A stretch of 64,000 nucleotides of DNA. Source: Bacteroidales bacterium. Its GTDB lineage: Bacteria > Bacillota > Clostridia > Lachnospirales > Lachnospiraceae. A program made the position numbers and the translations under genes. Of the stretch, positions 1 through 9,219 are shown piece by piece. Under the pieces are notes generated by a model. The model was given only the letters and a program-made list of their open reading frames with translations. It did not search any database and was not told the DNA's origin. The first letter of the stretch is position 1; each line of letters opens with the position of its first letter. The stretch is taken from positions 24,071-88,070 of the forward strand of contig JAMPFJ010000008.1 in NCBI GenBank assembly GCA_023664535.1. Direction: 5' to 3'.

Positions 1-2
1 GG

Positions 3-1163
3 AATATTTTAACCCGTTACAAAGAGATTAGGGCATTGGAAGAGGAAAACGTGGTGCTGGTTCCGGAAAAGAAATTTAACAAGACACGGTTAAAGAGTAA
101 GCTGGAAAATGACACAGCGGAGATTGTTTCAGAGCCCGAGGATGCTTCGATTACCAGAGAGAACGGCGAGTTTATCGTTCATGAGGGAAAGATGGGAACC
201 TCGATTAAGGTAGACGATACCATAAAAGAAGTAGAGAAGATATTTGAAGAAGAGTGGAAACAAAAGGATATTAAGCTTGCGGCGGCAGTGGAAGAACGGG
301 AGCCCCAGTATACGACAGAGGATTTTTATAAGGTGGACAGTGTAATGGGACATGCCGAAACCGGGTATTCGGGAAGCGGAAACCGGTCAAATAATCTGAT
401 TACCGGAACAAACAAGATTAACGGAACCGTACTGATGCCGGGAGAACAGTTTTCCTTTAATCAAGTGGTGGGACCGAGAACCGAGGAGAACGGATTTCAA
501 AGCGCCGGTCAGTATGTGGGGGATGAATTGGTGGACGGCATGGGCGGAGGAATCTGCCAGGTATCCACAACCCTGTATAATGCGGTATTAAAATCGGAAT
601 TAACGGTGAACGAACGCTCTCCGCATTCCTATACGGTCAGCTATGTTGCGCTTTCCAAGGATGCTGCGATTGCCGGTGATTATATGGACCTCAAGTTTAC
701 CAATAATACGGAGTATCCTATCTATATTGCCGGATATGCAGGGGGCGGTGTGGTAACCTTTGATATTTACGGTCATGATACCAGACCGGATAACCGTACC
801 ATTGAGTTTGTCAGCAAGACCATTGAAACGATAGAGCCGGGGGAGCCGGAGCAGACTGAGGACCCTACCCTGCCGGCGGGAACGACGGTAACGGACCAGT
901 CGGCACATACCGGATATTATGCGGAATTGTGGAAGAATATTTATATAGACGGCGTGTTGACGGATACGGTCAGAGTAAACCAGAGTCAATACCGTGCATC
1001 GGCGGCTAAAATCCGAATCGGAACAATGCCGGTTGCACCGGAACAGCCGGTTGAACAGCCGACAGACCCGGCGGCACCGGTAGAACCGACCAATCCCGGT
1101 GAAAATCCGGGAGAAGGCGGAGAAGAAGGAGGAAATCCGCCCACCGAGGGAGGAGAAGGATGA
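3..1163 (+). CDS. VanW family protein, 5' end outside the window
   Basis: The frame is open from base 3, so the gene begins upstream and this is a C-terminal part of at least 386 codons; the TTG at 36 is not needed as a start. The VanW core spans roughly 345-740 and holds the family motif GGGICQVSTTLYNAV and the segment PGEQFSFNQVVGPR. A threonine/valine-rich module follows, resembling the G5-like end of such proteins, then a tail rich in Pro, Glu and Gly from about 1030. VanW proteins are cell-envelope proteins of unclear biochemical role; the name comes from vancomycin gene clusters but does not imply resistance. The stop overlaps the next start by 4 bp (ATGA), so the two are translationally coupled. 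Confidence 0.88.
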   Translation, partial: NILTRYKEIRALEEENVVLVPEKKFNKTRLKSKLENDTAEIVSEPEDASITRENGEFIVHEGKMGTSIKVDDTIKEVEKIFEEEWKQKDIKLAAAVEEREPQYTTEDFYKVDSVMGHAETGYSGSGNRSNNLITGTNKINGTVLMPGEQFSFNQVVGPRTEENGFQSAGQYVGDELVDGMGGGICQVSTTLYNAVLKSELTVNERSPHSYTVSYVALSKDAAIAGDYMDLKFTNNTEYPIYIAGYAGGGVVTFDIYGHDTRPDNRTIEFVSKTIETIEPGEPEQTEDPTLPAGTTVTDQSAHTGYYAELWKNIYIDGVLTDTVRVNQSQYRASAAKIRIGTMPVAPEQPVEQPTDPAAPVEPTNPGENPGEGGEEGGNPPTEGGEG

Positions 1164-2155
1164 GAACTGGTAAATTGCCGGAGCATACCTTTAAGCGTTC
1201 AGTAATCAATCCAATCCGATTCCGGCAGCCGGAAACCACATTCCGGGCGGGAATCGGACATGACGGGGCAGTGTTTGGCGATATGGTAACAGCTATGGCC
1301 ACCACTGCCTTTTCCTATACCGGAAATGAAGTGTATGCACTGAATAATGCAGTAAACAATGTTATTGCAGCGGGAGGAAAGCCTTACGGTGTTTCTGTGG
1401 CGGTTTTACTGCCGGAGCACAGTGAAGAGGCGGTGCTTCGGCGGATTATGGATAATCTCTGCAAAAAGGCGGAGGAATATCAGATAGAAATTCTTGCCGG
1501 GCAGACGGAGCTGGTGCCTTCGGTAAATTTTCCGACGGTAACGGTGACGGCGTATGGCCGCCGGATTTGGATAAACCGGCATAAGCAGGTGGAGCCGGGA
1601 ATGGCGGTGGTGATGACAAAATGGACGGGACTTTATGGCGGTGCGGTGCTGGCAGAACTGAAAGCGGAGGAACTGAAAACCAGATATCCGGAGGATTATA
1701 TCCGTACAGCTGCGGAATATATGCGCTGCACATCCTTAATTCCGGAGTTAAGGGGATTGGAGACTGCCGTGCAGTCCGACTGCATTTTTGCCGCCCATGA
1801 CGTATCAAATGGGGGAGTTTTTGGCGCACTGTGGCAGCTGCTTCTGGCGTGTAACTGCGGAGCGGAGTTTCCCATCGGTGGGATTCCGATAAAGCAGGAA
1901 ACGATTGAAATCAGTGAATATTTTAACTTGAATCCGTATATGATGAATGGGCAGGGAAGCCTGTTAATGATTACGAATCAAAGCGGGAAGCTGATTGAGG
2001 CTATGCTTCAGGAGGGAGTGGCGGCAAAGGTGATTGGATATATTACGGAGTCAAAGAGCCGAAAGATTTTAATTGATGATGAGGAGCGTTTCCTGGGACC
2101 GCCTAAGGGAGATGCGCTGAATGCGGTTTTTTATGGGCAGCCGCTGCCGGTTTAG
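1160..2155 (+). CDS. AIR synthase-related protein (PurM/HypE/ThiL fold)
   Basis: The 331-residue protein has the two-part layout of the PurM-like ATP-binding superfamily: an N-terminal half with GIGHDGAVFGDMVTAMATTA and an Asn/Ala/Gly-rich helix (NAVNNVIAAGGKPYGV), and a C-terminal half with AAHDVSNGGVFGALWQL, matching the D-x-x-x-GG-x pattern of HypE and PurM. No hypABCDF, purine or thiamine gene lies nearby, so it is probably not a true HypE, PurM or ThiL. It is one of the widespread AIR-synthase-related proteins of Clostridia whose substrate is unknown. Its start overlaps the VanW stop by 4 bp. Fold assignment is firm; function is not. Confidence 0.82.
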   Translation: MRTGKLPEHTFKRSVINPIRFRQPETTFRAGIGHDGAVFGDMVTAMATTAFSYTGNEVYALNNAVNNVIAAGGKPYGVSVAVLLPEHSEEAVLRRIMDNLCKKAEEYQIEILAGQTELVPSVNFPTVTVTAYGRRIWINRHKQVEPGMAVVMTKWTGLYGGAVLAELKAEELKTRYPEDYIRTAAEYMRCTSLIPELRGLETAVQSDCIFAAHDVSNGGVFGALWQLLLACNCGAEFPIGGIPIKQETIEISEYFNLNPYMMNGQGSLLMITNQSGKLIEAMLQEGVAAKVIGYITESKSRKILIDDEERFLGPPKGDALNAVFYGQPLPV

Positions 2156-2238
2156 CCGCTATGCTGTACAAGGGCTGTTTTGAAAACGTAAGTTTTGTAG
2201 ACAACTAAATTCAGGCGATGGAAAAAGGAGATGGTTTT

Positions 2239-2730
2239 ATGCAGAATATCAGGACGAAGATATTGAAATTGCTGGAAAATAATTCAAAAATGAGTACGAA
2301 GGATATGGCGACCGTGCTTGGCGTGGATGAGTCGGAGGTTATCCGGAGCATTGGCGATATGGAGCAGGAGCAGATTATTTGCGGTTATAATACGGTAATT
2401 AACTGGGATAAAACGGACGACGAGCGGGTAACGGCACTGATAGAAGTCAAGGTGGCTCCCCAGAGAGGGGAAGGCTTTGACCGGGTGGCGGAGAGAATCT
2501 ACAATTATGAGGAAGTGACCTCGCTTTATTTGATGTCCGGCGGTTTTGACATGACGGTATTTATTGAGGGGAAAACGATGAAAGAGGTGGCGCAGTTTGT
2601 TTCCCGCAAGCTGGCGCCGATGGAGGGTGTACTGAGTACCTCCACCCATTTTGTCCTGAAAAAATATAAAGAAACCGGGACAAAGCTGGAGCAGAATAAA
2701 AAGGACGAAAGGCTGGTGGTTACGGCATGA
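2239..2730 (+). CDS. Lrp/AsnC family transcriptional regulator
   Basis: This 163-residue protein has an N-terminal winged helix-turn-helix (ILKLLENNSKMSTKDMATVL, then EVIRSIGDMEQEQIICGYNT) and a C-terminal RAM/ligand-binding domain with the VTSLYLMSGGFDMTVFIEGK segment typical of Lrp proteins that sense amino acids. The start is placed at 2239 because AAAAGGAG at 2223-2230 lies 8 bases upstream; an in-frame ATG at 2218 has no such site. Its stop overlaps the aminotransferase start by 4 bp, so the regulator probably controls, or is made together with, that enzyme. Confidence 0.93.
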   Translation: MQNIRTKILKLLENNSKMSTKDMATVLGVDESEVIRSIGDMEQEQIICGYNTVINWDKTDDERVTALIEVKVAPQRGEGFDRVAERIYNYEEVTSLYLMSGGFDMTVFIEGKTMKEVAQFVSRKLAPMEGVLSTSTHFVLKKYKETGTKLEQNKKDERLVVTA

Positions 2731-3887
2731 GGAATCCGCTTTCAGATAAAGTAATTAACATGAAGCCTTCCGGTATCCGTAAATTTTTTGATATTGTAAG
2801 CGAAATGCCGGATGCCATTTCCCTTGGCGTTGGAGAACCGGATTTTGACACGCCGTGGAACATTCGGGAGGAGGGAATTTATTCGCTGGAAAGAGGGCGT
2901 ACATTTTACACTTCAAATGCCGGGCTGCTGGAGCTCAGGCAGGCGATTTGTGAATATATGGACAGGCGGTTTCACGTGGCGTATAATCCGAAGTCAGAGG
3001 CATTGCTGACCGTGGGCGGAAGCGAGGGGATTGACGTGGCGCTTCGCGCCATGTTAAATCCGGGGGATGAAGTCATTATTCCGGAGCCCTGTTTTGTATC
3101 TTACGTGCCGTGCGTGGAGCTGGCAGGGGGAGTTCCCGTTACCATTTCCCTGAAAAATGAAAATCAGTTCCGCCTGACAAGGGAGGAGCTGGAAAATGCC
3201 ATTACGGATAAGACAAAAATTTTAATGCTGTCCTATCCCAATAATCCCACCGGCGCAGTTATGGAACGGGAGGATTTGGAAGCGATTGCAGAGCTGATTA
3301 TCCGAAAGGATATTTATGTGATTTCCGATGAGATTTATGCGGAGCTTACCTATAACGGCGGGCATGTCAGTATTGCTTCCCTGCCGGGAATGCGGGAACG
3401 GACGATTGTCATCAGCGGATTTTCCAAAGCCTTTGCCATGACCGGATGGCGGCTTGGTTATGCACTGGGACCGGCAATGATTATGGAGCAGATGACGAAA
3501 ATCCATCAGTTTGCCATTATGTGTGCGCCGACGACAAGCCAGTATGCGGCTGTTGCGGCAATGCGGGACTGCGATAAGGATGTTGCCAATATGCGGGAGG
3601 CGTATGACCAGAGGAGGCATTTTTTGTTAAATGAGTTTAAGGAAATGGGGCTTCCCTGTTTTGAGCCTTATGGAGCGTTTTATATTTTCCCCTGCATTAA
3701 GGAGTTTGGGATGACCTCCGAGGAGTTTGCGGAAAAGCTTTTGGCGGCAAAAAAAGTGGCGGTTGTTCCGGGCAGCGCTTTTGGAGCCTGCGGAGAAGGC
3801 TTTTTGCGGATTTCCTATGCCTATTCACTGGATGAATTAAAGGTTGCAATCGGACGGGTAAGGGAATTTATCCAGGAGTTAAGGTAA
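2727..3887 (+). CDS. PLP-dependent aminotransferase, class I/II
   Basis: The 386-residue protein is a fold-type I aminotransferase. Visible landmarks are LGVGEPDFDTPWNI near the N-terminus, YPNNPTGAVM, the D-x-Y of VISDEIYAELTY, and the PLP lysine in SGFSKAFAMTGWRLGY (about K234). Closest family types are the aromatic/alanine aminotransferases (AraT, PatA, AlaT). The exact amino donor cannot be read from sequence. Coupling by a 4-bp overlap to an Lrp regulator suggests a role in amino-acid nitrogen balance. Confidence 0.92.
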   Translation: MRNPLSDKVINMKPSGIRKFFDIVSEMPDAISLGVGEPDFDTPWNIREEGIYSLERGRTFYTSNAGLLELRQAICEYMDRRFHVAYNPKSEALLTVGGSEGIDVALRAMLNPGDEVIIPEPCFVSYVPCVELAGGVPVTISLKNENQFRLTREELENAITDKTKILMLSYPNNPTGAVMEREDLEAIAELIIRKDIYVISDEIYAELTYNGGHVSIASLPGMRERTIVISGFSKAFAMTGWRLGYALGPAMIMEQMTKIHQFAIMCAPTTSQYAAVAAMRDCDKDVANMREAYDQRRHFLLNEFKEMGLPCFEPYGAFYIFPCIKEFGMTSEEFAEKLLAAKKVAVVPGSAFGACGEGFLRISYAYSLDELKVAIGRVREFIQELR

Positions 3888-3924
3888 GCGGCTGTCCGAA
3901 TAGCGGTATGGCAGGGAGGAGAAA

Positions 3925-4416
3925 ATGATTAATATTGTATTACATGAACCGGAAATGCCGGCAAATACCGGAAATATCGGAAGAACCTGCGTTGCTACCG
4001 GGGTGAGGCTTCATCTGATAGAACCCCTGGGATTCCGGATTAATGATAAAATGGTTAAGCGTGCGGGGATGGATTACTGGGACAAGCTGGATGTGACGAC
4101 ATATCTGAGCTATCAGGATTTTTTGGAAAAGAATCCGGGAGCAAAGATTTATATGGCAACGACGAAATCCAGACAGACCTATACGGATGTGCATTATGAG
4201 GATAACTGCTATATTATGTTTGGAAAAGAGAGCGCAGGGATTCCGGAGGAAATTTTACTGGAAAATAAGGACACCTGTGTAAGGATACCGATGTTAGACG
4301 ATATCCGTTCCTTAAATCTGTCTAATTCCGTAGCAATTATTCTCTATGAGGCGCTCAGACAGAATGCGTTTCATCATTTTCAACTGGAGGGACAGCTTCA
4401 TCGGTATGAGTGGTAA
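3925..4416 (+). CDS. trmL: tRNA (cytidine(34)-2'-O)-methyltransferase TrmL
   Basis: A compact SPOUT methyltransferase of 163 residues, the usual TrmL length. It opens with INIVLHEPEMPANTGNIGRT (SPOUT motif 1) and contains MFGKESAGIPEEILLE (motif 2) and SLNLSNSVAIILYEALRQ (motif 3), which together form the knotted SAM site. TrmL methylates the wobble-base ribose of tRNA-Leu isoacceptors in the cytoplasm. A good ribosome site (GGGAGGAG) precedes the ATG. Confidence 0.95.
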   Translation: MINIVLHEPEMPANTGNIGRTCVATGVRLHLIEPLGFRINDKMVKRAGMDYWDKLDVTTYLSYQDFLEKNPGAKIYMATTKSRQTYTDVHYEDNCYIMFGKESAGIPEEILLENKDTCVRIPMLDDIRSLNLSNSVAIILYEALRQNAFHHFQLEGQLHRYEW

Positions 4417-4515
4417 ACGGATTGCCGTAGCAGCTGTCTTTTATTTTTGGCTGGTCTGTGGTAAAATAGAACTATCTGTGCAGGGATATGGGCTTGGAGC
4501 AGGAAAGGGTACGTC

Positions 4516-6909
4516 ATGAACAAACGGACATTACGGGTATTGGAATATTATAAAATCATAGAACAGCTGACCGGTTTTGCTACCTGTCCGGAGGGGAAAC
4601 GGATGTGCGGGAAATTAAAACCGTCGACAGACCGGACAGAGATTCAGAAAAATCAGGAGGAAACCAGGGATGCACTGGCGAGGGTGTATCAGCAGGGAAG
4701 CATTTCCTTTTCCGGCGTCTATCCCATCGGGGAAGCGATGAAACGGGTGGCGGTAGGGGCATCCCTTTCCGCTAACGAGCTGCTTGACGTGGCAAAGCTT
4801 TTGCGGGTGGCGGAAAACGCAAAGCAATATGGCGAACAGGTGCAGGATAAGGACGATTCGGGAATGAAGGGCAGAAAGGATTCCCTGAGCGGATATTTTG
4901 AAAGTCTGGTTCCCCTGGAGCATTTGCAAAGAGAGATTAACCGGTGTATTTTAGCGGAGGATGAAATTGCAGATGATGCGTCGTCTGCCCTTAAGGATAT
5001 CCGGCGGCAGATAAAGACAGTTAACGAAAAGGTACATGGCGTGTTAAACGGGATGGTGACCAGCCAGACCAATCAGACTATGCTGCAGGATTCCATTGTA
5101 ACCATGCGCAATGGCAGATACTGCATTCCGGTTAAATCGGAATATAAGGGGCAGTTTCCCGGTATGGTGCATGACCAGTCCGCTACAGGCTCCACCTTTT
5201 TTATTGAGCCGATGGCGGTGGTGAACCTCAATAATGAGCTGAAGGAACTGGCGGCAAAGGAAGTAATGGAGATTGAGAAGATTCTTGCCGGATTAAGCGA
5301 GCAGGTGGCGTTATCCAGAGAGAGCATTGAAGCGGATGTGGAGCTGCTTATCCGCCTCGACTTTATTTTTGCAAAAGCCTCATTTGCCAAATCCTATGAC
5401 GGTACGGAGCCGGAGTTTAACGATAAAGGGATTATTGAAATTAAGCAGGGACGGCACCCATTGCTGGAGAAGCATTCCGTAGTGCCGGTGGATATCCGGC
5501 TGGGGGATGATTTTACGATGCTGATTATTACCGGACCAAATACCGGCGGCAAAACCGTATCCCTGAAAACATTGGGACTGTTTACCCTGATGGGACAGTC
5601 GGGACTGCATATTCCTGCATTTCAAGGCTCTAAGCTGTCTGTATTCCGAGACGTTTTTGCGGATATTGGTGACGAACAGAGTATTGAGCAGAGCCTCAGT
5701 ACCTTTTCCTCCCATATGACGAATATTGTATATATCATGAAGCATGCGGCAAAAGACACATTGGTTCTGTTTGATGAGCTGGGCGGTGGAACCGACCCGG
5801 TGGAGGGGTCTGCACTTGCTATTTCTATTCTGAATGAATTGCACAGCCAGAATATACGCTGTATGGCGACGACACATTACAGCGAACTGAAAACCTTTGC
5901 CATGACAACGGAGGGGATTGAAAATGCCTGCTGTGAATTTGATGTGGAAACCCTTAGTCCCACCTATCATTTACTGATTGGAATACCGGGAAAATCCAAT
6001 GCCTTTGCCATTGCCAAAAAGCTTGGGCTTGCCGGTCATATCATTGAGCATGCCAGGACGCAGGTGGACAGCGATACGCTGGATATGGAAACGCTGCTTG
6101 CGGATTTGGAGAAATCCAAACGGACCATCGAGCAGGAACAGCGGGAGATTGCCGCCAATAAAGAGGAAATCCAAAAGCTTAAAGAGCGTCTGGCTTCAAA
6201 GAACGAGCATATTGAACAGCGGAAACAGGATATCCTGCGGAATGCGAGAGAGGAAGCAAGAGAGATACTGGAAGAGGCAAAGGCTTTTGCGGACCAGTCT
6301 ATACGGAGGTACAACAACTGGGAAAAGAAGCCGCAAAATGCCAGCAACAAGGAAATGGAGGCGGCGCGGGGAGAAATCCGGGAAAAATTAAAAAAGGTAA
6401 ACAGCAAGCTGGAATATAAAACGGCTGACCGGAAATCCGGGCACAAGCCGGGGGATTTCCATCTCGGGGATGCGGTACACGTCATCAGCCTGAATCTGGA
6501 GGGGACGGTGCGCTCCCTGCCAAACCAGAAAGGGGAGATTACCGTGCAGATGGGGATTTTACAGAGCACGGTGAAGATTACTGATGTAGAGATTATTCAG
6601 GAGGAGAAAACACAGACGAAGCAGCAGAAAACGGCACAATACCGTGCATCAATAAATAAGTCTGCGACGATTAAACCGGAAATTAATCTTCTGGGTATGA
6701 CGGTGGACGAGGCGGTTATGGAGCTGGATAAATATCTGGATGACGCATGCCTGTCCCATCTGAACCAGGTCAGAGTAGTACATGGAAAGGGAACCGGAGC
6801 GTTAAGAAAGGGAATCCATGAATATCTGAAAAGACAGTCTTATGTGAAATCCTTCCGTCTTGGTGAATTTGGCGAAGGAGACGCCGGAGTGACGATTGTA
6901 GAGCTGTAA
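4516..6909 (+). CDS. mutS2: MutS2 family ATPase with Smr domain
   Basis: The 797-residue protein has the MutS core and clamp, Walker A GPNTGGKT (about residues 339-346), Walker B/signature region LVLFDELGGGTDPVEGSA (about 415-432), a long charged coiled coil (about 530-610), a KOW-like beta segment and a C-terminal Smr domain from about residue 722 (INLLGMTVDEA, VRVVHGKGTGALRKGI). It lacks the mismatch-recognition domain I of MutS1. MutS2 proteins are linked to suppression of recombination and, in Bacillus, to rescue of collided ribosomes. Full length and intact. Confidence 0.96.
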   Translation: MNKRTLRVLEYYKIIEQLTGFATCPEGKRMCGKLKPSTDRTEIQKNQEETRDALARVYQQGSISFSGVYPIGEAMKRVAVGASLSANELLDVAKLLRVAENAKQYGEQVQDKDDSGMKGRKDSLSGYFESLVPLEHLQREINRCILAEDEIADDASSALKDIRRQIKTVNEKVHGVLNGMVTSQTNQTMLQDSIVTMRNGRYCIPVKSEYKGQFPGMVHDQSATGSTFFIEPMAVVNLNNELKELAAKEVMEIEKILAGLSEQVALSRESIEADVELLIRLDFIFAKASFAKSYDGTEPEFNDKGIIEIKQGRHPLLEKHSVVPVDIRLGDDFTMLIITGPNTGGKTVSLKTLGLFTLMGQSGLHIPAFQGSKLSVFRDVFADIGDEQSIEQSLSTFSSHMTNIVYIMKHAAKDTLVLFDELGGGTDPVEGSALAISILNELHSQNIRCMATTHYSELKTFAMTTEGIENACCEFDVETLSPTYHLLIGIPGKSNAFAIAKKLGLAGHIIEHARTQVDSDTLDMETLLADLEKSKRTIEQEQREIAANKEEIQKLKERLASKNEHIEQRKQDILRNAREEAREILEEAKAFADQSIRRYNNWEKKPQNASNKEMEAARGEIREKLKKVNSKLEYKTADRKSGHKPGDFHLGDAVHVISLNLEGTVRSLPNQKGEITVQMGILQSTVKITDVEIIQEEKTQTKQQKTAQYRASINKSATIKPEINLLGMTVDEAVMELDKYLDDACLSHLNQVRVVHGKGTGALRKGIHEYLKRQSYVKSFRLGEFGEGDAGVTIVEL

Positions 6910-6960
6910 ACGAATAATAAGGACGGCGGAATAGATGCGGTCATTGGAATGGAGGCAGGT

Positions 6961-7665
6961 ATGGACAAACAAAAGGTATTGATTGTTGATGATGATGAAA
7001 ATATTGCGGAGCTGATATCCCTGTATTTGGTCAAAGAATGCTTTGATACGGAAATTGCGCTGAACGGAGAAGAGGCGTTAAAGCGGTTTAAAGAATATCA
7101 GCCGCATTTAATTTTATTGGATATCATGCTTCCGGGAATTGACGGTTATGATGTGTGCCGGGAGATTCGGAAGAGCAGTAATGTCCCCATCATTATGCTG
7201 TCGGCGAAGGGAGAGGTTTTCGATAAGGTATTGGGGCTGAAAATCGGTGCCGATGATTACATGGTAAAGCCTTTCGATTCAAATGAACTGGTAGCGAGGG
7301 TACAGGCAATTTTAAGGCGGGCAGGCAGTAATGAGGAAAGAAAGGAAACGATAGCGGAGGAACAGGGAGAATGTGTGAAATATGACGGTCTGACGGTGAA
7401 TCTGACCAGTTATTCCGTGATTTACAACGGAGCTATGGTGGAAATGCCGCCAAAGGAGCTGGAGCTGTTGTATTTTCTGGCGAGCCGCCCGAATCAGGTG
7501 TTTACCAGAGAACAGCTTCTGGATAAAATCTGGGGCTATGATTATATTGGAGATACAAGGACGGTGGATGTCCATGTAAAGCGGGTAAGGGAGAAGATTA
7601 AGGATATTAGTAATTGGTCTATCGCAACGGTCTGGGGAATCGGATATAAATTTGAAGTAAAGTAA
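6961..7665 (+). CDS. OmpR/PhoB-type response regulator
   Basis: A 234-residue regulator with a receiver domain (acidic pocket VDDDEN, phospho-acceptor D54 in LILLDIMLPGIDG, lysine in DDYMVKPF) and a C-terminal winged-helix DNA-binding domain (PPKELELLYFLASRPNQVFT, DTRTVDVHVKRVREKI). The start is set at 6961 because GGAGG at 6951-6955 stands five bases before it; the in-frame ATG at 6949 lacks a site. The partner kinase follows after 15 bp. Target genes cannot be inferred from context. Confidence 0.94.
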   Translation: MDKQKVLIVDDDENIAELISLYLVKECFDTEIALNGEEALKRFKEYQPHLILLDIMLPGIDGYDVCREIRKSSNVPIIMLSAKGEVFDKVLGLKIGADDYMVKPFDSNELVARVQAILRRAGSNEERKETIAEEQGECVKYDGLTVNLTSYSVIYNGAMVEMPPKELELLYFLASRPNQVFTREQLLDKIWGYDYIGDTRTVDVHVKRVREKIKDISNWSIATVWGIGYKFEVK

Positions 7666-7680
7666 TTGGGGTGAGGAAAA

Positions 7681-9102
7681 TTGAAACGCACATTTTTGGA
7701 TAAGGTCATCTTAGTGATTATTATACTGTTGATTGTGTTGTTTATCATACTTGCCATCTATACGACGCATGCAACGCAGCAGGTAGTCATAAAGGAAAAG
7801 CAGGACAGTTTAATTAATGAGGCAACCCTGCTGGCAGAACAGACAATCCTTTCTTATGAGCAGGGAATTACCTCACTGGAATATTTACAGGTTCGGTTTG
7901 ATGAATTTGAAGATACGATGAAGACGAACCTCTGGTATTTTTCTGTGGACGGAGATTTGATTGTGGCGTCGAATGCCGGTAATCACAGTCGAATACCAAA
8001 GAATATTTATAATCTGGACGAAAACATAGATTTGGAAAAGGGATTTACCCAGACAGGTATGTTTTATGATGTCTTTGACGGGACCATGGTCAGCATCGGC
8101 ATCCCCATTTCCATGCGGGACAAGATGGTGGGATATCTGGTGCTGCATACCTCGTTAAGCGAGCTGGATAATCTTCAGGATGATATGCTAAATATTATGT
8201 ATATGCCGTTTCTGGTGATTATTCTGGTGGTCGGTATTGTGCTGGCGTACCTGTCCGGAACGGTGCTGCGCCCCATTGCCAAGATTAGTAATACGGCAAA
8301 GGAATATGCGAAAGGGAATTTTGAGGCGCGGACCGGGGTAAAACGGCAGGATGAATTAGGAGAGCTTTCCGATTCCATGGAATATATGGCAAGTGAACTG
8401 AATAAGCTGGATGAGTACCGGAAAAATTTTATTGCGAATATTTCCCATGATTTCCGTTCGCCGCTCACTTCGATTAAAGGGTATTTGGAGGCTATGCTGG
8501 ACGGAACGATTCCGATAGAGAAATACGACCGGTATCTGAATATCGTTTTGAATGAAGCAAAGCGTCTGACCAAGCTGACCACCGGATTATTGGAATTAAA
8601 TGATTTTGACACCTATGGTCCGATATTGAAAAGACAGACCTTTGATATTGTTGATGTCATACGGGAGACCAGAAATACGGTGGAGGGACTTTGTGAGGAG
8701 AAGAGAATTGATTTCCGTTTGAACTGCCCGGCAGAGGATACTATCGTATATGCGGATAAGATGAAAATGGGGCAGGTCGTCTATAACTTAATCGACAATG
8801 CATTAAAGTTCAGCCCCGAGGGAGGGACGATTACCGTTACCGTATATGATAAAAACGGGAAATTATTTGTTTCTGTAAAGGATGAGGGGCCGGGAATAGA
8901 AAAGGACAGCCAGAACAAGATATGGGACCGTTTTTACAAAACGGACAAATCCAGGGGAAAGGATAAACAGGGGAATGGATTAGGACTTGCCATTACCAGG
9001 GAGATTATTAAGGCACACGGAGAAACGATTAATCTGATTAGTACGGAGGGTGCAGGATGTGAGTTTGTCTTTACCCTTGGCCGGGAAGCAGGGCAGGAAT
9101 AA
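7681..9102 (+). CDS. Sensor histidine kinase, partner of the preceding response regulator
   Basis: The 473-residue membrane kinase starts at a TTG preceded by GGGGTGAGG. It has a first membrane helix (about residues 9-28), an extracytoplasmic domain of about 140 residues, a second helix (about 176-198), a HAMP linker (LRPIAKISNTAKEYAKGNFE), a HisKA box with phospho-histidine H256 in NISHDFRSPLTSIKGY, and a HATPase domain with NLIDNALKFSPEGG and DEGPGI and GNGLGLAI boxes. It is intact and cotranscribed with the regulator. The signal is unknown. Confidence 0.94.
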   Translation: MKRTFLDKVILVIIILLIVLFIILAIYTTHATQQVVIKEKQDSLINEATLLAEQTILSYEQGITSLEYLQVRFDEFEDTMKTNLWYFSVDGDLIVASNAGNHSRIPKNIYNLDENIDLEKGFTQTGMFYDVFDGTMVSIGIPISMRDKMVGYLVLHTSLSELDNLQDDMLNIMYMPFLVIILVVGIVLAYLSGTVLRPIAKISNTAKEYAKGNFEARTGVKRQDELGELSDSMEYMASELNKLDEYRKNFIANISHDFRSPLTSIKGYLEAMLDGTIPIEKYDRYLNIVLNEAKRLTKLTTGLLELNDFDTYGPILKRQTFDIVDVIRETRNTVEGLCEEKRIDFRLNCPAEDTIVYADKMKMGQVVYNLIDNALKFSPEGGTITVTVYDKNGKLFVSVKDEGPGIEKDSQNKIWDRFYKTDKSRGKDKQGNGLGLAITREIIKAHGETINLISTEGAGCEFVFTLGREAGQE

Positions 9103-9219
9103 GCGCCTGCTTATGATATTGTCTATATTATACAATCGGGTTTTGAAAATAAGGAGCTTTGCAATTACCTAAATTTTAATATCAGAAAAGGAGAGTGCGG
9201 GAGACCGCCGGATAAGAAA

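Noticed and set aside
1160..2155. Hydrogenase maturation gene hypE
   Set aside because: Fold matches, but the C-terminal cysteine used by HypE for carbamoyl transfer is not seen and no hyp or hydrogenase genes are near.
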